A DNA stretch of 64,000 nt, taken from Myxococcales bacterium. GTDB taxonomy: Bacteria; Myxococcota; UBA727; VGSZ01. The DNA lies in assembly GCA_023248635.1 (NCBI GenBank), contig JAHFED010000004.1:1-64000 (forward strand). Reading direction: 5' to 3'. The notes under the pieces are model-generated. The model searched no databases, was not told the DNA's origin, and was given only the letters and a program-made list of their open reading frames with translations. This document shows, in pieces, positions 42,088-50,423 of this stretch. A program made the translations under genes and the position numbers. The number at the start of each line of letters is the position of its first letter. The stretch's first letter is position 1.

Positions 42088-42929
42088 GGGGTTCCTGGGC
42101 TCAGCAGGCCGGCGAGGGTGACGACGTCGTCGGCGAACGAGGGTCCCGGCCTCATCAAGATCGCGCTGTCGGCGGCGACGATGCGCGGCGCCCGCGGTCC
42201 CAGGGGGGCAAAGACGGCCTGCAACCTGGTGACAGCGGCTGGTCCTTCGGCGGCGACGACGATGTCGACCTTGCGTGCCAGCAGGGACTCCAGCGACCAC
42301 TGGGGCCAGGCGGGGTCCCCGGCCTGCAGCACCGACAGGGCACCCGTGGCCCGCAGCGCGACGTCGGCGAAGGTGCCCGGGCCAGCGACCACCAAAGGGT
42401 CCGAGCCGACGACGACGACGGCCCGCGGCTGACGGCCTTTGGCATTGCGCTTCGTCGTCGCCAACACTTCGCGCTGGCGTTGCACCAGGGCCTGGGCTTG
42501 GGCGGGGGCGCCCACGAGATCGCCGAGGGCCAGCATCATGGCGCTCTCCTCGTCGAGGGTGTCGGCGAAGACGACGAAGACGCCGACGCCCCGCTCGCGC
42601 AAGCGGTCCAGCAGGGCGCGTTGCTGAAAGCTGGGCATGGCGACGACGACGTCGGGTCGGAGCTCGAGGATCTTTTCGAGGCTGGCATCGGTGTAGCCGC
42701 CGACGACGGTGCGCGTGCTCGCGGCGGCGGGTCGATCGCAAAAACGCGTGACGCCGACGACGCGCTCGCCGGCGCCCAGCACGAAGAGGGTCTCGGTGAC
42801 CACCGGCGCCAAGGAGACGATGCGCGCGGCCTTTGACCTCGTCTGGGGGCTCAGCTCGGGTTGGTGCCAATGAGGGGCCCGATCCCCCCCAGCTGCGACG
42901 ATGAACAGGGCCAGCAGCAACGCGTTCAC
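42084..42929 (-). CDS. btuF: Periplasmic cobalamin-binding protein (BtuF-like)
   Basis: This 281-residue protein starts at a GTG that overlaps the preceding stop as GTGA. A signal-like N-terminus (MNALLLALFIVAAGG) precedes the class III binding-protein fold: RIVSLAPVVTETLFVLGAGERVVGVT, then GGYTDASLEKILELRPDVVV and DIVVAAEG. These motifs are shared by BtuF and iron-chelate binding proteins. The operon and riboswitch favour cobalamin. It hands the ligand to BtuCD. Confidence 0.9.
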   Translation of the reverse strand: MNALLLALFIVAAGGDRAPHWHQPELSPQTRSKAARIVSLAPVVTETLFVLGAGERVVGVTRFCDRPAAASTRTVVGGYTDASLEKILELRPDVVVAMPSFQQRALLDRLRERGVGVFVVFADTLDEESAMMLALGDLVGAPAQAQALVQRQREVLATTKRNAKGRQPRAVVVVGSDPLVVAGPGTFADVALRATGALSVLQAGDPAWPQWSLESLLARKVDIVVAAEGPAAVTRLQAVFAPLGPRAPRIVAADSAILMRPGPSFADDVVTLAGLLSPGTP

Positions 42930-44059
42930 GGCAGCTCCACGCGCACCAGCTGAGCGGACAAGGTCAGCAGGCCCAAGGCGGCGTCGTCGTCGATGACGAC
43001 GTCGATGAGGCCACGCGCCGGACCCGCGGCAGCCACCGGCACATCGACGCGCGTGCCAAAGGGCGAAAGCACCAGGCCCCCGCCCAGGAACAAGGTGGCT
43101 GCGACGTCGTCACCCAGGGGAACCACCGAGAAAATGCTCTCGTTGTCGCTGCCAAGCACGACGCTGTCGACCTGCACCAGCTCGGGGCCATAGCGGCGGA
43201 GCTCCCCACCCAGCAGGTTGCCGACGACGACGTCAGTGCCCACGAAGGCCGGAGTTCCCGGGCTGAAATCCGGCAACGAGATCGAGCCCCTGATCGAAGA
43301 GCCCGCGACATCGACGACGACCACGCCGCCGGGGCTCTGCCGCTGGTGTCCTGCACCGGAGACGATGAAGCGCCCGCTGCAGGTGACGACGACATCGACG
43401 CCGTTGCTGGCGATGCCGCCCGGGTTCTCGCAGGGCAGCGTCAACACATCGACGAACCGGAGCTCGTCGCCGTCGATGACGAAGCGCGCGAGGGACCCCG
43501 GACCGGTCAACATGGGATCGTCGCCGCTGGCGAAGGCAAAGATGTTGGTGAAGGTCACGAACACAGCGTCGTCGACGACGGCCACGGCCTGGGGAGAGCG
43601 CGGCCGCATGCGGGTCACGCTGATCTCGCTTTGCCCGTCTCCATCGGCGTCGGCGGCGTCGCGCAGCGTGAGCGGCGGGTCCACGTCGAAGACGACGTCG
43701 GCCTGGGCCCGCGCCAGCACCCGCTCCTCGCAAGGCGACACCAGGGCCACCTCGTTGGTGCCAAAGAGCGAGACCACGGCCCGTGCGCCGTCGAGGTCGA
43801 CGTCCACCATCCACGGTTGACTGCCTTCGTCGAGGAAGACCGCACGGGGAGCATCGTCGCTGCCATCGAGCACGAGCACATCGAGACGAGCATCTCCCGA
43901 CGCCGTCACCAGGGCGACGCTCTCCCCCTCGCACGAACCCAAGACCACATCGTTGGGCGTGGTGCCGGTGGCGATGGGGCCGGCGACTTCGACGCCCGGG
44001 GGAGCACAGCTGGCCCCCAAGACGACGCCGCCGCCGACGACGACGACGCGGATCCTCAT
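42926..44059 (-). CDS. Propeller-like lipoprotein of the cobalamin operon (second)
   Basis: This 377-residue protein starts at the ATG at 44059, which overlaps the receptor stop as ATGA. A short hydrophobic signal ends in the lipobox LGASC. The rest is rich in repeated beta segments such as DVLVLDGSDDAPRAVFLD, VAVVDDAVFVTFTNIF and GGVVVVDVAGSSIRG, spaced about 45 residues apart as in a beta-propeller. It ends LVRVELP, like the end of the first lipoprotein. Sitting between the receptor and BtuF genes, it may be an outer-leaflet partner of the receptor, comparable in role to BtuG of Bacteroides. That role is inferred. Confidence 0.7.
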   Translation of the reverse strand: MRIRVVVVGGGVVLGASCAPPGVEVAGPIATGTTPNDVVLGSCEGESVALVTASGDARLDVLVLDGSDDAPRAVFLDEGSQPWMVDVDLDGARAVVSLFGTNEVALVSPCEERVLARAQADVVFDVDPPLTLRDAADADGDGQSEISVTRMRPRSPQAVAVVDDAVFVTFTNIFAFASGDDPMLTGPGSLARFVIDGDELRFVDVLTLPCENPGGIASNGVDVVVTCSGRFIVSGAGHQRQSPGGVVVVDVAGSSIRGSISLPDFSPGTPAFVGTDVVVGNLLGGELRRYGPELVQVDSVVLGSDNESIFSVVPLGDDVAATLFLGGGLVLSPFGTRVDVPVAAAGPARGLIDVVIDDDAALGLLTLSAQLVRVELP

Positions 44060-45822
44060 ACCTTCACCTCCAAAGAGATGAAGAAGAGGCGGCCCGGCAG
44101 GGGCAGGAGGTTGGTGTCTCTGGCATTGAGCACGTCGAGGGCATTGTGCACCGAGAACCCGAGGCCGAGCTTTTCGGCGAGGGGAATGCGCACCCCGACG
44201 TCGACGAGGGTGGCACCGGGCGACACCAGGGTGCCAAAGAGGGTCGACGCCGAAGCCCCACGGCTCTGGGTGCCGAGGTCGAAATGCAGGTCGTCGTCGC
44301 CGACCCGGGAACGCAGGCGCAGCAAGATCGGGGGCGCGCCGGGCAGGGGAGCGTGGGTGGCGTCGACGTCGCTGGCCAGCATCGACGCGCTGACATCGAA
44401 GGAGACCTGGTCGCTGGGGCACAAGCGCGCGCCGAGGTCCACCCCCGCGCGGCGTGCCGGGCCGGTGTTTTCCGGCACCACGGCGAAGGCCGAGCGGTTC
44501 ACCAGCACGATGGCGTCGTCGACGACGGAGGCATGGGCCACCGCGCGCACCGCGACGCGCGCGGGCAGGGCGACGACGACGCCGCCTTCGACTTCGCTGG
44601 CGCTCTCGGCCTTCAGCTCAGGGTTGCCAAGCACGAAGCCTTGGGGCGCGAAGCGTTCGTCGAGGGTGGGAGCGCGCGCAGCACGGGTGAGGCCGATGAA
44701 ACCCCAGAGGCGCTCCCCTGCACCGCCGAGGCCGAGGCGCAGGGACCCCGTGGGCAAGACCCCGACATCGTCCAAGGCCCGCAGGCCGCCTTCGAGGTCG
44801 ACGCGCACGAGCAACGATCCCAAGGGCGCTCGACCCCGCACCGCCCCCCCCACTCCCAGCTCGAGCCGCTGCGCCAATGCGGGAAGCTCCGAGCGCACCC
44901 CATCGACCACACCGTCGACGGACCAGTGTGCCCCCAGCAGGGAAAAGCCCGAGCGCACCAGGGCCCGAACAGAGACCCGCGATCCCAAGAGCACCGAAGC
45001 GTCGTCGTCGGAAAACGAGCCCGCCGTCGTCGCCCTCTCGCTCCCCTGCACGGCGCCGGCGACGTCGACGGTAAGCGGGCCCCGCCACTGCAGTCCGAGT
45101 CCGCCCGCCCCCAGCAGGCTGCGTCCGCGCAAGGTCTCGAAAGGGGCTGTGGCAAAGCCGGGCACGCCGCCTTCGTGCAGCGCGATCACAGAGGCCCCCC
45201 TCAAGGTGACGTCGTCGATGCGCGTGGTCGCGAAGGCAGCGACCCCGGCGCGTTTCTGCTCGTTGTTGAAGCGCCGCAGCAGCGGAGCCCCGGTGCCCAA
45301 AGCGTCGTCGGCGCGAAAGAAGAAGTCCCCCCGCGACGACGACAAGCTGCCGGCGACGCCGACGACGCCGGCGGGGGTGGGTTGCACCGCGCGTCCCTGC
45401 ACCAGGAGGGTCGACAATTCGCCGGCCACCACCGAGGCCTGGACCCCGGGCAGCGGCTTTTGCACGGCGATGGATCCCCCCAGCCCGCTCCCCGCGCCGA
45501 CATCGACATCGACGTTGCCGAGCACCCAGGGCAACAAGCCAGCATCGACGGCGCCGGCGGCAGGATCGGAAAAGGGCAGCCCCAGCACGCTGACGTCGAG
45601 ACGGCTGCCCGACAGGCCCCGCACCACCGGGCGCGCGGGCGCCAGCGGACCGCCCTCCCGCGTCAAGGCGACCCCGGGCACGGACAAGAGCGCCTCCTCC
45701 GGCGCCACACCGACATCCACCTCCAAGCGCACATCGTCGACGTCGGCAGGCCGGCGTTCACTCACGGTGGTCTGGCCAGCGCCCAAAAGGACAAGGGCCA
45801 CGAGGCTGACGACGACGATCAC
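44056..45822 (-). CDS. btuB: TonB-dependent cobalamin receptor (BtuB-like)
   Basis: This 588-residue outer membrane receptor starts at a GTG with a signal (VVVSLVALVLLGAG). The plug contains PEEALLSVPGVALT, RPVVRGLSGSRLDV and NVDVDVGAGSGLGGSIAV; the barrel contains LTRAARAPTLDERFAPQGF and NPELKAESASEVEGG, typical of TonB receptors. It ends in an aromatic-hydrophobic strand (LFFISLEVKV). The length is close to E. coli BtuB (614). Cobalamin is assigned because of the riboswitch and the downstream btuFCD. Confidence 0.87.
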   Translation of the reverse strand: MIVVVSLVALVLLGAGQTTVSERRPADVDDVRLEVDVGVAPEEALLSVPGVALTREGGPLAPARPVVRGLSGSRLDVSVLGLPFSDPAAGAVDAGLLPWVLGNVDVDVGAGSGLGGSIAVQKPLPGVQASVVAGELSTLLVQGRAVQPTPAGVVGVAGSLSSSRGDFFFRADDALGTGAPLLRRFNNEQKRAGVAAFATTRIDDVTLRGASVIALHEGGVPGFATAPFETLRGRSLLGAGGLGLQWRGPLTVDVAGAVQGSERATTAGSFSDDDASVLLGSRVSVRALVRSGFSLLGAHWSVDGVVDGVRSELPALAQRLELGVGGAVRGRAPLGSLLVRVDLEGGLRALDDVGVLPTGSLRLGLGGAGERLWGFIGLTRAARAPTLDERFAPQGFVLGNPELKAESASEVEGGVVVALPARVAVRAVAHASVVDDAIVLVNRSAFAVVPENTGPARRAGVDLGARLCPSDQVSFDVSASMLASDVDATHAPLPGAPPILLRLRSRVGDDDLHFDLGTQSRGASASTLFGTLVSPGATLVDVGVRIPLAEKLGLGFSVHNALDVLNARDTNLLPLPGRLFFISLEVKV

Positions 45823-45855
45823 GGCAGGCCTGACGTCGGTGCGCGGGGCACGCCG

Positions 45856-47022
45856 CTATTCCTTGCGCAGCCGCACCAGCTGCGCCGGCGCGTCTTGGTG
45901 AACCAAGGTCACCAGCACATCACCTTCGATGGAGGTGACCGCCGTCGCCGTTGTGCAGGCATCGACCAGCTCGAGCACGGGTGCTGGAGCAGTGGCCCCG
46001 ACGGCGGGGAAGGCGGTGAAAAAGAGCTCCACATGGGCGACACGCACCGGCGCAAAAGTCTCATCCCCCTCGATGACGGCGAGGCCGTCGGCGAAAGCAG
46101 CGACCCCGAGAGCAGCGCCGACCTCGTACACCGGTTCCGCTGGGGCGGTGAGCGCTGTCCCGTCGAAGGCAGCCTCGACTTCGCCGGCCGAGAAGGCGAA
46201 GAAGCGGCTGACGAAGGTCGAGGCATCAAAGGTCCCCAACACCACGATGTCGTCGACGACGGCGACCTGGGCCGAGAACTGTGTGCCGGCGAAGGCCAGC
46301 AGGCCCACCGGCTGCGGCGTGAAGAGGTCGTCGAGGCCGTAGATGTTGCTGTCGTCGACGTTGCCCAGGGTGGTGCTGTTGAGCACCATGCCGTCGCCGA
46401 AGCGGGCGGCCGAGAAGTTGCCGACCGCCGGCAGGAACACGTTGGTGTTCGCGTCGACGGCATGCACCGTGATTTCCCCTGCCCCGACCGCCGTGGTGAA
46501 GCCGGCCACCAGGTGCACCCCGTCGGCGATCAGATAGCTCGAGACGAAGTCGCCGTCGTTGAAGTCCGGTGGCGCCAACTGCTCTGGCGCTTGGTTGGAG
46601 ACGGCGAGGTCCGGCCAGGTCCCCAGGGATTCCACCGAGAGATCGTGGTTCAAGGCGACGACTTCATCGACGCTGCCGTCTTCTCCTTCTCCTTCTCCTT
46701 CTCCTTCTCCTTCACCGGCGGCGTCGCGGTGCACGGTGGCCAGCGCCGCCCAATTGCCCGGGTCGACGGGGGCGGCGCTGGAATCGACGACGACGAAGCC
46801 GACGGCCAAGACCGCGGAGCCAAGCACGGGGTCAAGGCCAGAGCATTCGTCTCCTTCTCCTTCTCCTTCTCCTTCTCCTTCGCCTTCGCCTGCTTCGCCT
46901 TCGCCCTCTTCGCCTTCGCCTTCCTCCCCTTCTCCTTCACCCTCGGCGGAGCCCCCCGCACAGCCCGTCAGCAGACCCAGGACCCCAAGAACCAACCACG
47001 ACGACGACGACGCACTCCGCAT
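45856..47022 (-). CDS. Gly-Glu-linker lipoprotein, first gene of the cobalamin operon
   Basis: This 388-residue protein starts at the ATG at 47022. The signal ends in the lipobox GLLTGC. It is followed by about 35 residues of Gly/Glu repeats, a second short Gly-Glu run near residue 108, and a beta-rich body with segments such as YLIADGVHLVAGFTTAVGAG, AQVAVVDDIVVLGTF and GDVLVTLVHQD that suggest a propeller. The acidic linker could hold the domain away from the outer membrane. It lies directly behind the cobalamin riboswitch and ahead of the receptor, so a role in capturing cobalamin at the surface is likely but unproven. Confidence 0.72.
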   Translation of the reverse strand: MRSASSSSWLVLGVLGLLTGCAGGSAEGEGEGEEGEGEEGEGEAGEGEGEGEGEGEGDECSGLDPVLGSAVLAVGFVVVDSSAAPVDPGNWAALATVHRDAAGEGEGEGEGEGEDGSVDEVVALNHDLSVESLGTWPDLAVSNQAPEQLAPPDFNDGDFVSSYLIADGVHLVAGFTTAVGAGEITVHAVDANTNVFLPAVGNFSAARFGDGMVLNSTTLGNVDDSNIYGLDDLFTPQPVGLLAFAGTQFSAQVAVVDDIVVLGTFDASTFVSRFFAFSAGEVEAAFDGTALTAPAEPVYEVGAALGVAAFADGLAVIEGDETFAPVRVAHVELFFTAFPAVGATAPAPVLELVDACTTATAVTSIEGDVLVTLVHQDAPAQLVRLRKE

Positions 47023-47055
47023 GGGAGCTCCCTGATTGCAGTGCTGGGAGCTCCC
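47023..47055 (-). promoter_or_regulatory. Probable riboswitch expression platform: paired GGGAGCTCCC copies over the ribosome binding site
   Basis: Two copies of the self-complementary 10-mer GGGAGCTCCC lie at 47023-47032 and 47046-47055, separated by 13 nt. In the transcript they can pair with each other as a 10-bp hairpin. The copy next to the ATG contains GGAG, the ribosome binding site of the first lipoprotein. Pairing would hide it, a typical OFF state for cobalamin riboswitches that act on translation. The link to ligand binding is inferred. Confidence 0.6.
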
Positions 47056-47124
47056 CGACGACGGCGCGACATGCGCTGCCCACGGGGGTTCAACGAACGA
47101 GGCCGCCCGTTCTCGCGGTGGCTT

Positions 47125-47360
47125 CGTTGCTCCCCGCAGGGCCGGTCTCCTGGCTTGCAGCCCGGCTGCGTCACCTTCCCAGTCGTCTGCGACCAGTGGC
47201 TCTCGACGCGCCGTGACGAGGTAGAAACCCGTCGGCTGCTTACAGTGGCGGAACCGCGCTGGACTGCATGTTTTTTCCCATGATCACCAGCTTCCCAGAC
47301 CCGTGGTCGCCCTCGCGCCCCCGGGTCGCCCTGCGTGCATTCAAATTGTCCGAGCACCCG
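47125..47360 (-). promoter_or_regulatory. Cobalamin riboswitch
   Basis: Read on the minus strand, the conserved blocks of the cobalamin aptamer appear in order. GGGTGCTCG lies at 47359-47351 and GGGAAGCTGGTG at 47296-47285, whose GCTGG pairs with CCAGC downstream. CCGCCACTGTAAGC is at 47251-47238, GGGAAGGTGACGC at 47180-47168, and the B12 box AAGCCAGGAGACCGGC at 47156-47141. It is about 100 bp upstream of the first lipoprotein gene of an operon containing btuB- and btuFCD-like genes. It should lower expression when adenosyl- or methylcobalamin is abundant. Which ligand form is preferred cannot be told. Confidence 0.93.
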
Positions 47361-47421
47361 ACACCACAGGGCTTCACCCGTCAAGCCGGTTGTCCGGGGG
47401 CTCCGGTCTCTGAGCAGAAGC

Positions 47422-48249
47422 TCAAGATGCGGGCGGCACCGCGGCCCGGCGACCCGCGAGGGCGCCCAGCAGGCTGAGGGTGCCGCCGACGACGACGCCG
47501 ACGGCGCCCTTGATCATCCACACCTGGGGCCCGGGGATCGAGGGCAACACCCAGGGACCGAGCACCGCCACCACCGCCGCGATCCCCAAGCCCACGAACA
47601 CGGGGCCGGGCAAAGAGGGCGGGGGCCCTTGGGCGACGACGACGACGCCGGCCTTGCGCTCGTGGAAGGCCTTGGTGAAGCCCGAGAGCCCGAGCAGCAA
47701 GTAGCAGAGGCAGGTTCCCGCGAGGGTGCGCGACAACGCCCCCGGCGAGACAGTGGCCACCGATCCAAAGCGCACGACGCCGACGACGACGCCGACGACG
47801 CCAGCGACGAGGGCCGCAGGCAGAGCGCCTTCGACGACGAGCCAACGCCAGGCTGTGCGCTGAATGGGCACCACGCTGCTGGGCACCCGCACCGACAGCC
47901 GCGCGACGATCACCGCCGCCCACGACGACGACAGCAACACCGAAAACGCCGGCCGCCCCGAGCTGTCGACGACGAAGGCCAAACCGGCTGCGAGAGAGCT
48001 CGCCAGCGCCACCGGCACCAAGGCTTGACGCCACACCCCCCAGCGCGGTCCCAGGGTGCCCACCACAACCCGGCCCGTGCGCAGCGCCCGCAGCGCCGTC
48101 GACGTCGAAACGCCACTGGCGAGGATGGCCGCATACAGCGCGCCAAACGCGACGATGGCCCCCGTGCTCAGGTGCGCGCTTTTGGCCTCGGCTGCCGCCA
48201 GCGCCGACAGCAGTGCCGCCACCACCAGCCAGGCAAAGACGAAGCGCAC
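47422..48249 (-). CDS. Polytopic membrane protein of unknown function
   Basis: This 275-residue protein starts at a GTG 2 bp after the preceding stop; the longer open frame upstream only shadows that gene. It has six or seven hydrophobic spans, for example FVFAWLVVAALLSALAAA, GAIVAFGALYAAILASG, ALPAALVAGVVGVVVGVV and VFVGLGIAAVVAVLGPWVLP. Short Arg-containing loops lie between. I recognise no family. It is the last gene of a transcript with the propeller-like and S55 peptidase genes and ends about 60 bp before the cobalamin riboswitch. Confidence 0.7.
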   Translation of the reverse strand: MRFVFAWLVVAALLSALAAAEAKSAHLSTGAIVAFGALYAAILASGVSTSTALRALRTGRVVVGTLGPRWGVWRQALVPVALASSLAAGLAFVVDSSGRPAFSVLLSSSWAAVIVARLSVRVPSSVVPIQRTAWRWLVVEGALPAALVAGVVGVVVGVVRFGSVATVSPGALSRTLAGTCLCYLLLGLSGFTKAFHERKAGVVVVAQGPPPSLPGPVFVGLGIAAVVAVLGPWVLPSIPGPQVWMIKGAVGVVVGGTLSLLGALAGRRAAVPPAS

Positions 48250-48251
48250 GG

Positions 48252-50423
48252 CTAGTTCACAGCGATGTCGAGGCGCCCGAAGTTCAAGGCCTCGTCGTAG
48301 ATCTCGCACGAGGCTGCGTTCACGCTCTCCGAGGCTGGGAGCTCGACGTCGAAGCTCTCGGCACTGCCATCGAGGATGCCGTCGCTGGGATCCAGAGGCA
48401 TCCAGGGCGAAAGCCCCACCGAGCAGCGCACGCTGACCAGGGGCAGGGCGGCGTCGACCTTGAGCCGCACGCGCACGCCGCCTTTGGTGCGCACAGCACT
48501 CGCGTCGGTGGCGCGTGGGCTCTGGTGGCTGACGACGAAGGGCGGCGAGACACGGCCATCCGACAGCGCGCGCGCGGCACCATTGGTGAGGCTGTCGTCG
48601 ACGTCGATCTTGACCCGGTAGTCGCCATCTTTCAGCCGGCTGGCTTCGAAGGAGGCAAAGGGAGCCTCCGACCAATCCTCGAGCAAGGACCACGACGACA
48701 CCGTCCCTTCGCGACCGGCGGCACCCAACCAGAAACGGTAGCGCAGCGCATCTTTGTCGGCGTCTTCGACGAAGGCATAGACCGTGCGAAAACCGACGTC
48801 GAAGGACTGCTTGCCGTAGGGACGCTCGTCGAGGGTGGGGTTCTGGCCGCCGCGTCGGTCCAGGAACTTGGCGAAGGGCTTGTCGTTGAAGGTCACCGAG
48901 CGCGTCTCGGGGGGCTCGCGGGCGTTGCTGATCACCTTCCAACCAGGAGCGAGGACGTCGACGGACACGATCTCCGGCGCCCGGTTGTCGACGAGGTAGG
49001 CCAGGTGCAGGCCCGTGACCTCGGCGCCCGCCGACAGCTCCACCTTCAACTGCGCATAGCTCGCCACTGGTGCTGCCAAGGACACACCGCTCATCGACGC
49101 AGCCGCCGACGCCGACCACGCCGACCACGTTTCGTCCGGCTCTTTGGTGTTGCCGGTGCGCAGGGCGACCTTGGCTGTCCCCTTGGTCACGCGCACCCGC
49201 GCCAGACCAAAGCGCGCCCGGGCGTCGGCGTCGAGCGACGGCGACAGGTAGGCCGCCTTGGCCAGGGTGCCGGAGCCGAAGAAGAGCACCGCGCCGGCGT
49301 GGCTGGTGCCAGCGAGCACGCCCGCTTTTTCCACCAAGAGAGCTGTGACTTCGTCGTTGCCGCTCCTGCGCGTCCACACGCCGGGACGGCTGAGCCCGTT
49401 GGCTTCGACGTCGACGACGCGCCCCTCGGGACCGGTGCCCACCAGCAAGCGCGACCCCTGCAGCGCCAGCGCATAGGGACCGTGCTCCTTCGACGAAAAC
49501 AACACGCGCGCAGCTCCCGACGCCGCCAGCCGCCACACTTCGCCGCCTTTGACCTTGCGCGCCTTGGCGGGTTTCTTGGCTCCTTTGTCGTCGTCGCCGG
49601 CGTCGTCTTTGGCCTTGGCGGTGGCTTGCTTCGACAGCTTGGCGTCGCTGTCGACCAGCCCCGCGAACACCGTGCCGTCGGCGCCGATGGCCAGGGTGGT
49701 CACTTCGCCGGGCGTGGCATCGAGCAGGGCGCGCACATTCTTGCCCACCGTGCCAGCGACGTCGACGTCGTAGACGATGCCTTCGTCGGAGCTGCCGGCC
49801 ACCAGCCGCACTTTGCCGCCCACCTTGGCCGCAGCGACCGAGCGCAGGGCCTCGGTGGTGGTGGCGATGATCTCGAAGTCCTTGGCCCCGCTGGCCAAGC
49901 GCAAGACCACGCCGCCCTCGTCGCCGCCGCCCACCGCGTAGACGACGTCGTCGACGACGACGCCACCCAGCAGCAGCTTGACGTCTTTGGCGACGATGCT
50001 GGTGCGCTTGTTGGTGCCGAGATCGATCACTTCAGCGCCGCCGTCGGGAGCGGTGAGGGCCACGAGCTTGTCTTTGCCGACGGGCAATAAGGCGGTGACC
50101 AAAGGCTTGTCGGAGGTGAAGACCTCTTCGGTCTTGCTGCCGTCGATCTTGAGCACGCGGCCGGGGGCGGCGGTGGCCAAATAGAGCTGTCCATCGCCGG
50201 CCCGGGCCAGGGCCAACACCGCGCCCGCGACGCCGTCGACGACGACCTTCTGCTCAGGCCCGGCCCGCACCACGCCGTCGCCGCTGACCGAGGCGCCTTC
50301 GAAGTCGCCCTCGAGCAAAGCGCTGCTGCCTTCGACGCTGTGCACCTGGGTTTGGCTGGCACGCGCCCCCGAGCCCAAGACGACGACGACGACGAACAGC
50401 CAGAAAAACACACGGACGCTCAC
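48252..50423 (-). CDS. Secreted propeller-like repeat protein
   Basis: This 723-residue protein starts at a GTG overlapping the S55 gene stop as GTGA. It has a signal peptide (VFFWLFVVVVVLGSGARA). The first 420 residues are beta repeats of about 45 residues with GxLYLATAAPGRVLKID, VTTLAIGADGTVFAGL and GSRLLVGTGPEGRVVDVE, as in YncE/SMP-30-like propellers, interrupted by a Lys/Ala/Asp-rich insertion. The C-terminal 250 residues look like fibronectin/Ig-type domains (YRFWLGAAGREGTVSSWS). Its operon links it to a peptidase and a membrane protein; no catalytic site is seen. Confidence 0.7.
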   Translation of the reverse strand: MSVRVFFWLFVVVVVLGSGARASQTQVHSVEGSSALLEGDFEGASVSGDGVVRAGPEQKVVVDGVAGAVLALARAGDGQLYLATAAPGRVLKIDGSKTEEVFTSDKPLVTALLPVGKDKLVALTAPDGGAEVIDLGTNKRTSIVAKDVKLLLGGVVVDDVVYAVGGGDEGGVVLRLASGAKDFEIIATTTEALRSVAAAKVGGKVRLVAGSSDEGIVYDVDVAGTVGKNVRALLDATPGEVTTLAIGADGTVFAGLVDSDAKLSKQATAKAKDDAGDDDKGAKKPAKARKVKGGEVWRLAASGAARVLFSSKEHGPYALALQGSRLLVGTGPEGRVVDVEANGLSRPGVWTRRSGNDEVTALLVEKAGVLAGTSHAGAVLFFGSGTLAKAAYLSPSLDADARARFGLARVRVTKGTAKVALRTGNTKEPDETWSAWSASAAASMSGVSLAAPVASYAQLKVELSAGAEVTGLHLAYLVDNRAPEIVSVDVLAPGWKVISNAREPPETRSVTFNDKPFAKFLDRRGGQNPTLDERPYGKQSFDVGFRTVYAFVEDADKDALRYRFWLGAAGREGTVSSWSLLEDWSEAPFASFEASRLKDGDYRVKIDVDDSLTNGAARALSDGRVSPPFVVSHQSPRATDASAVRTKGGVRVRLKVDAALPLVSVRCSVGLSPWMPLDPSDGILDGSAESFDVELPASESVNAASCEIYDEALNFGRLDIAVN

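Noticed and set aside
43346-47283. Two very long plus-strand frames across the cobalamin operon
   Set aside because: They are Arg/Pro/Ser-rich shadows of the btu genes and cross the riboswitch. High GC leaves few stops in these frames.
48250-49536. N-terminal extension of the polytopic membrane protein by about 430 codons
   Set aside because: The extension lies entirely over the propeller-like gene in another frame; the GTG at 48249, 2 bp after that gene's stop, is the sensible start.
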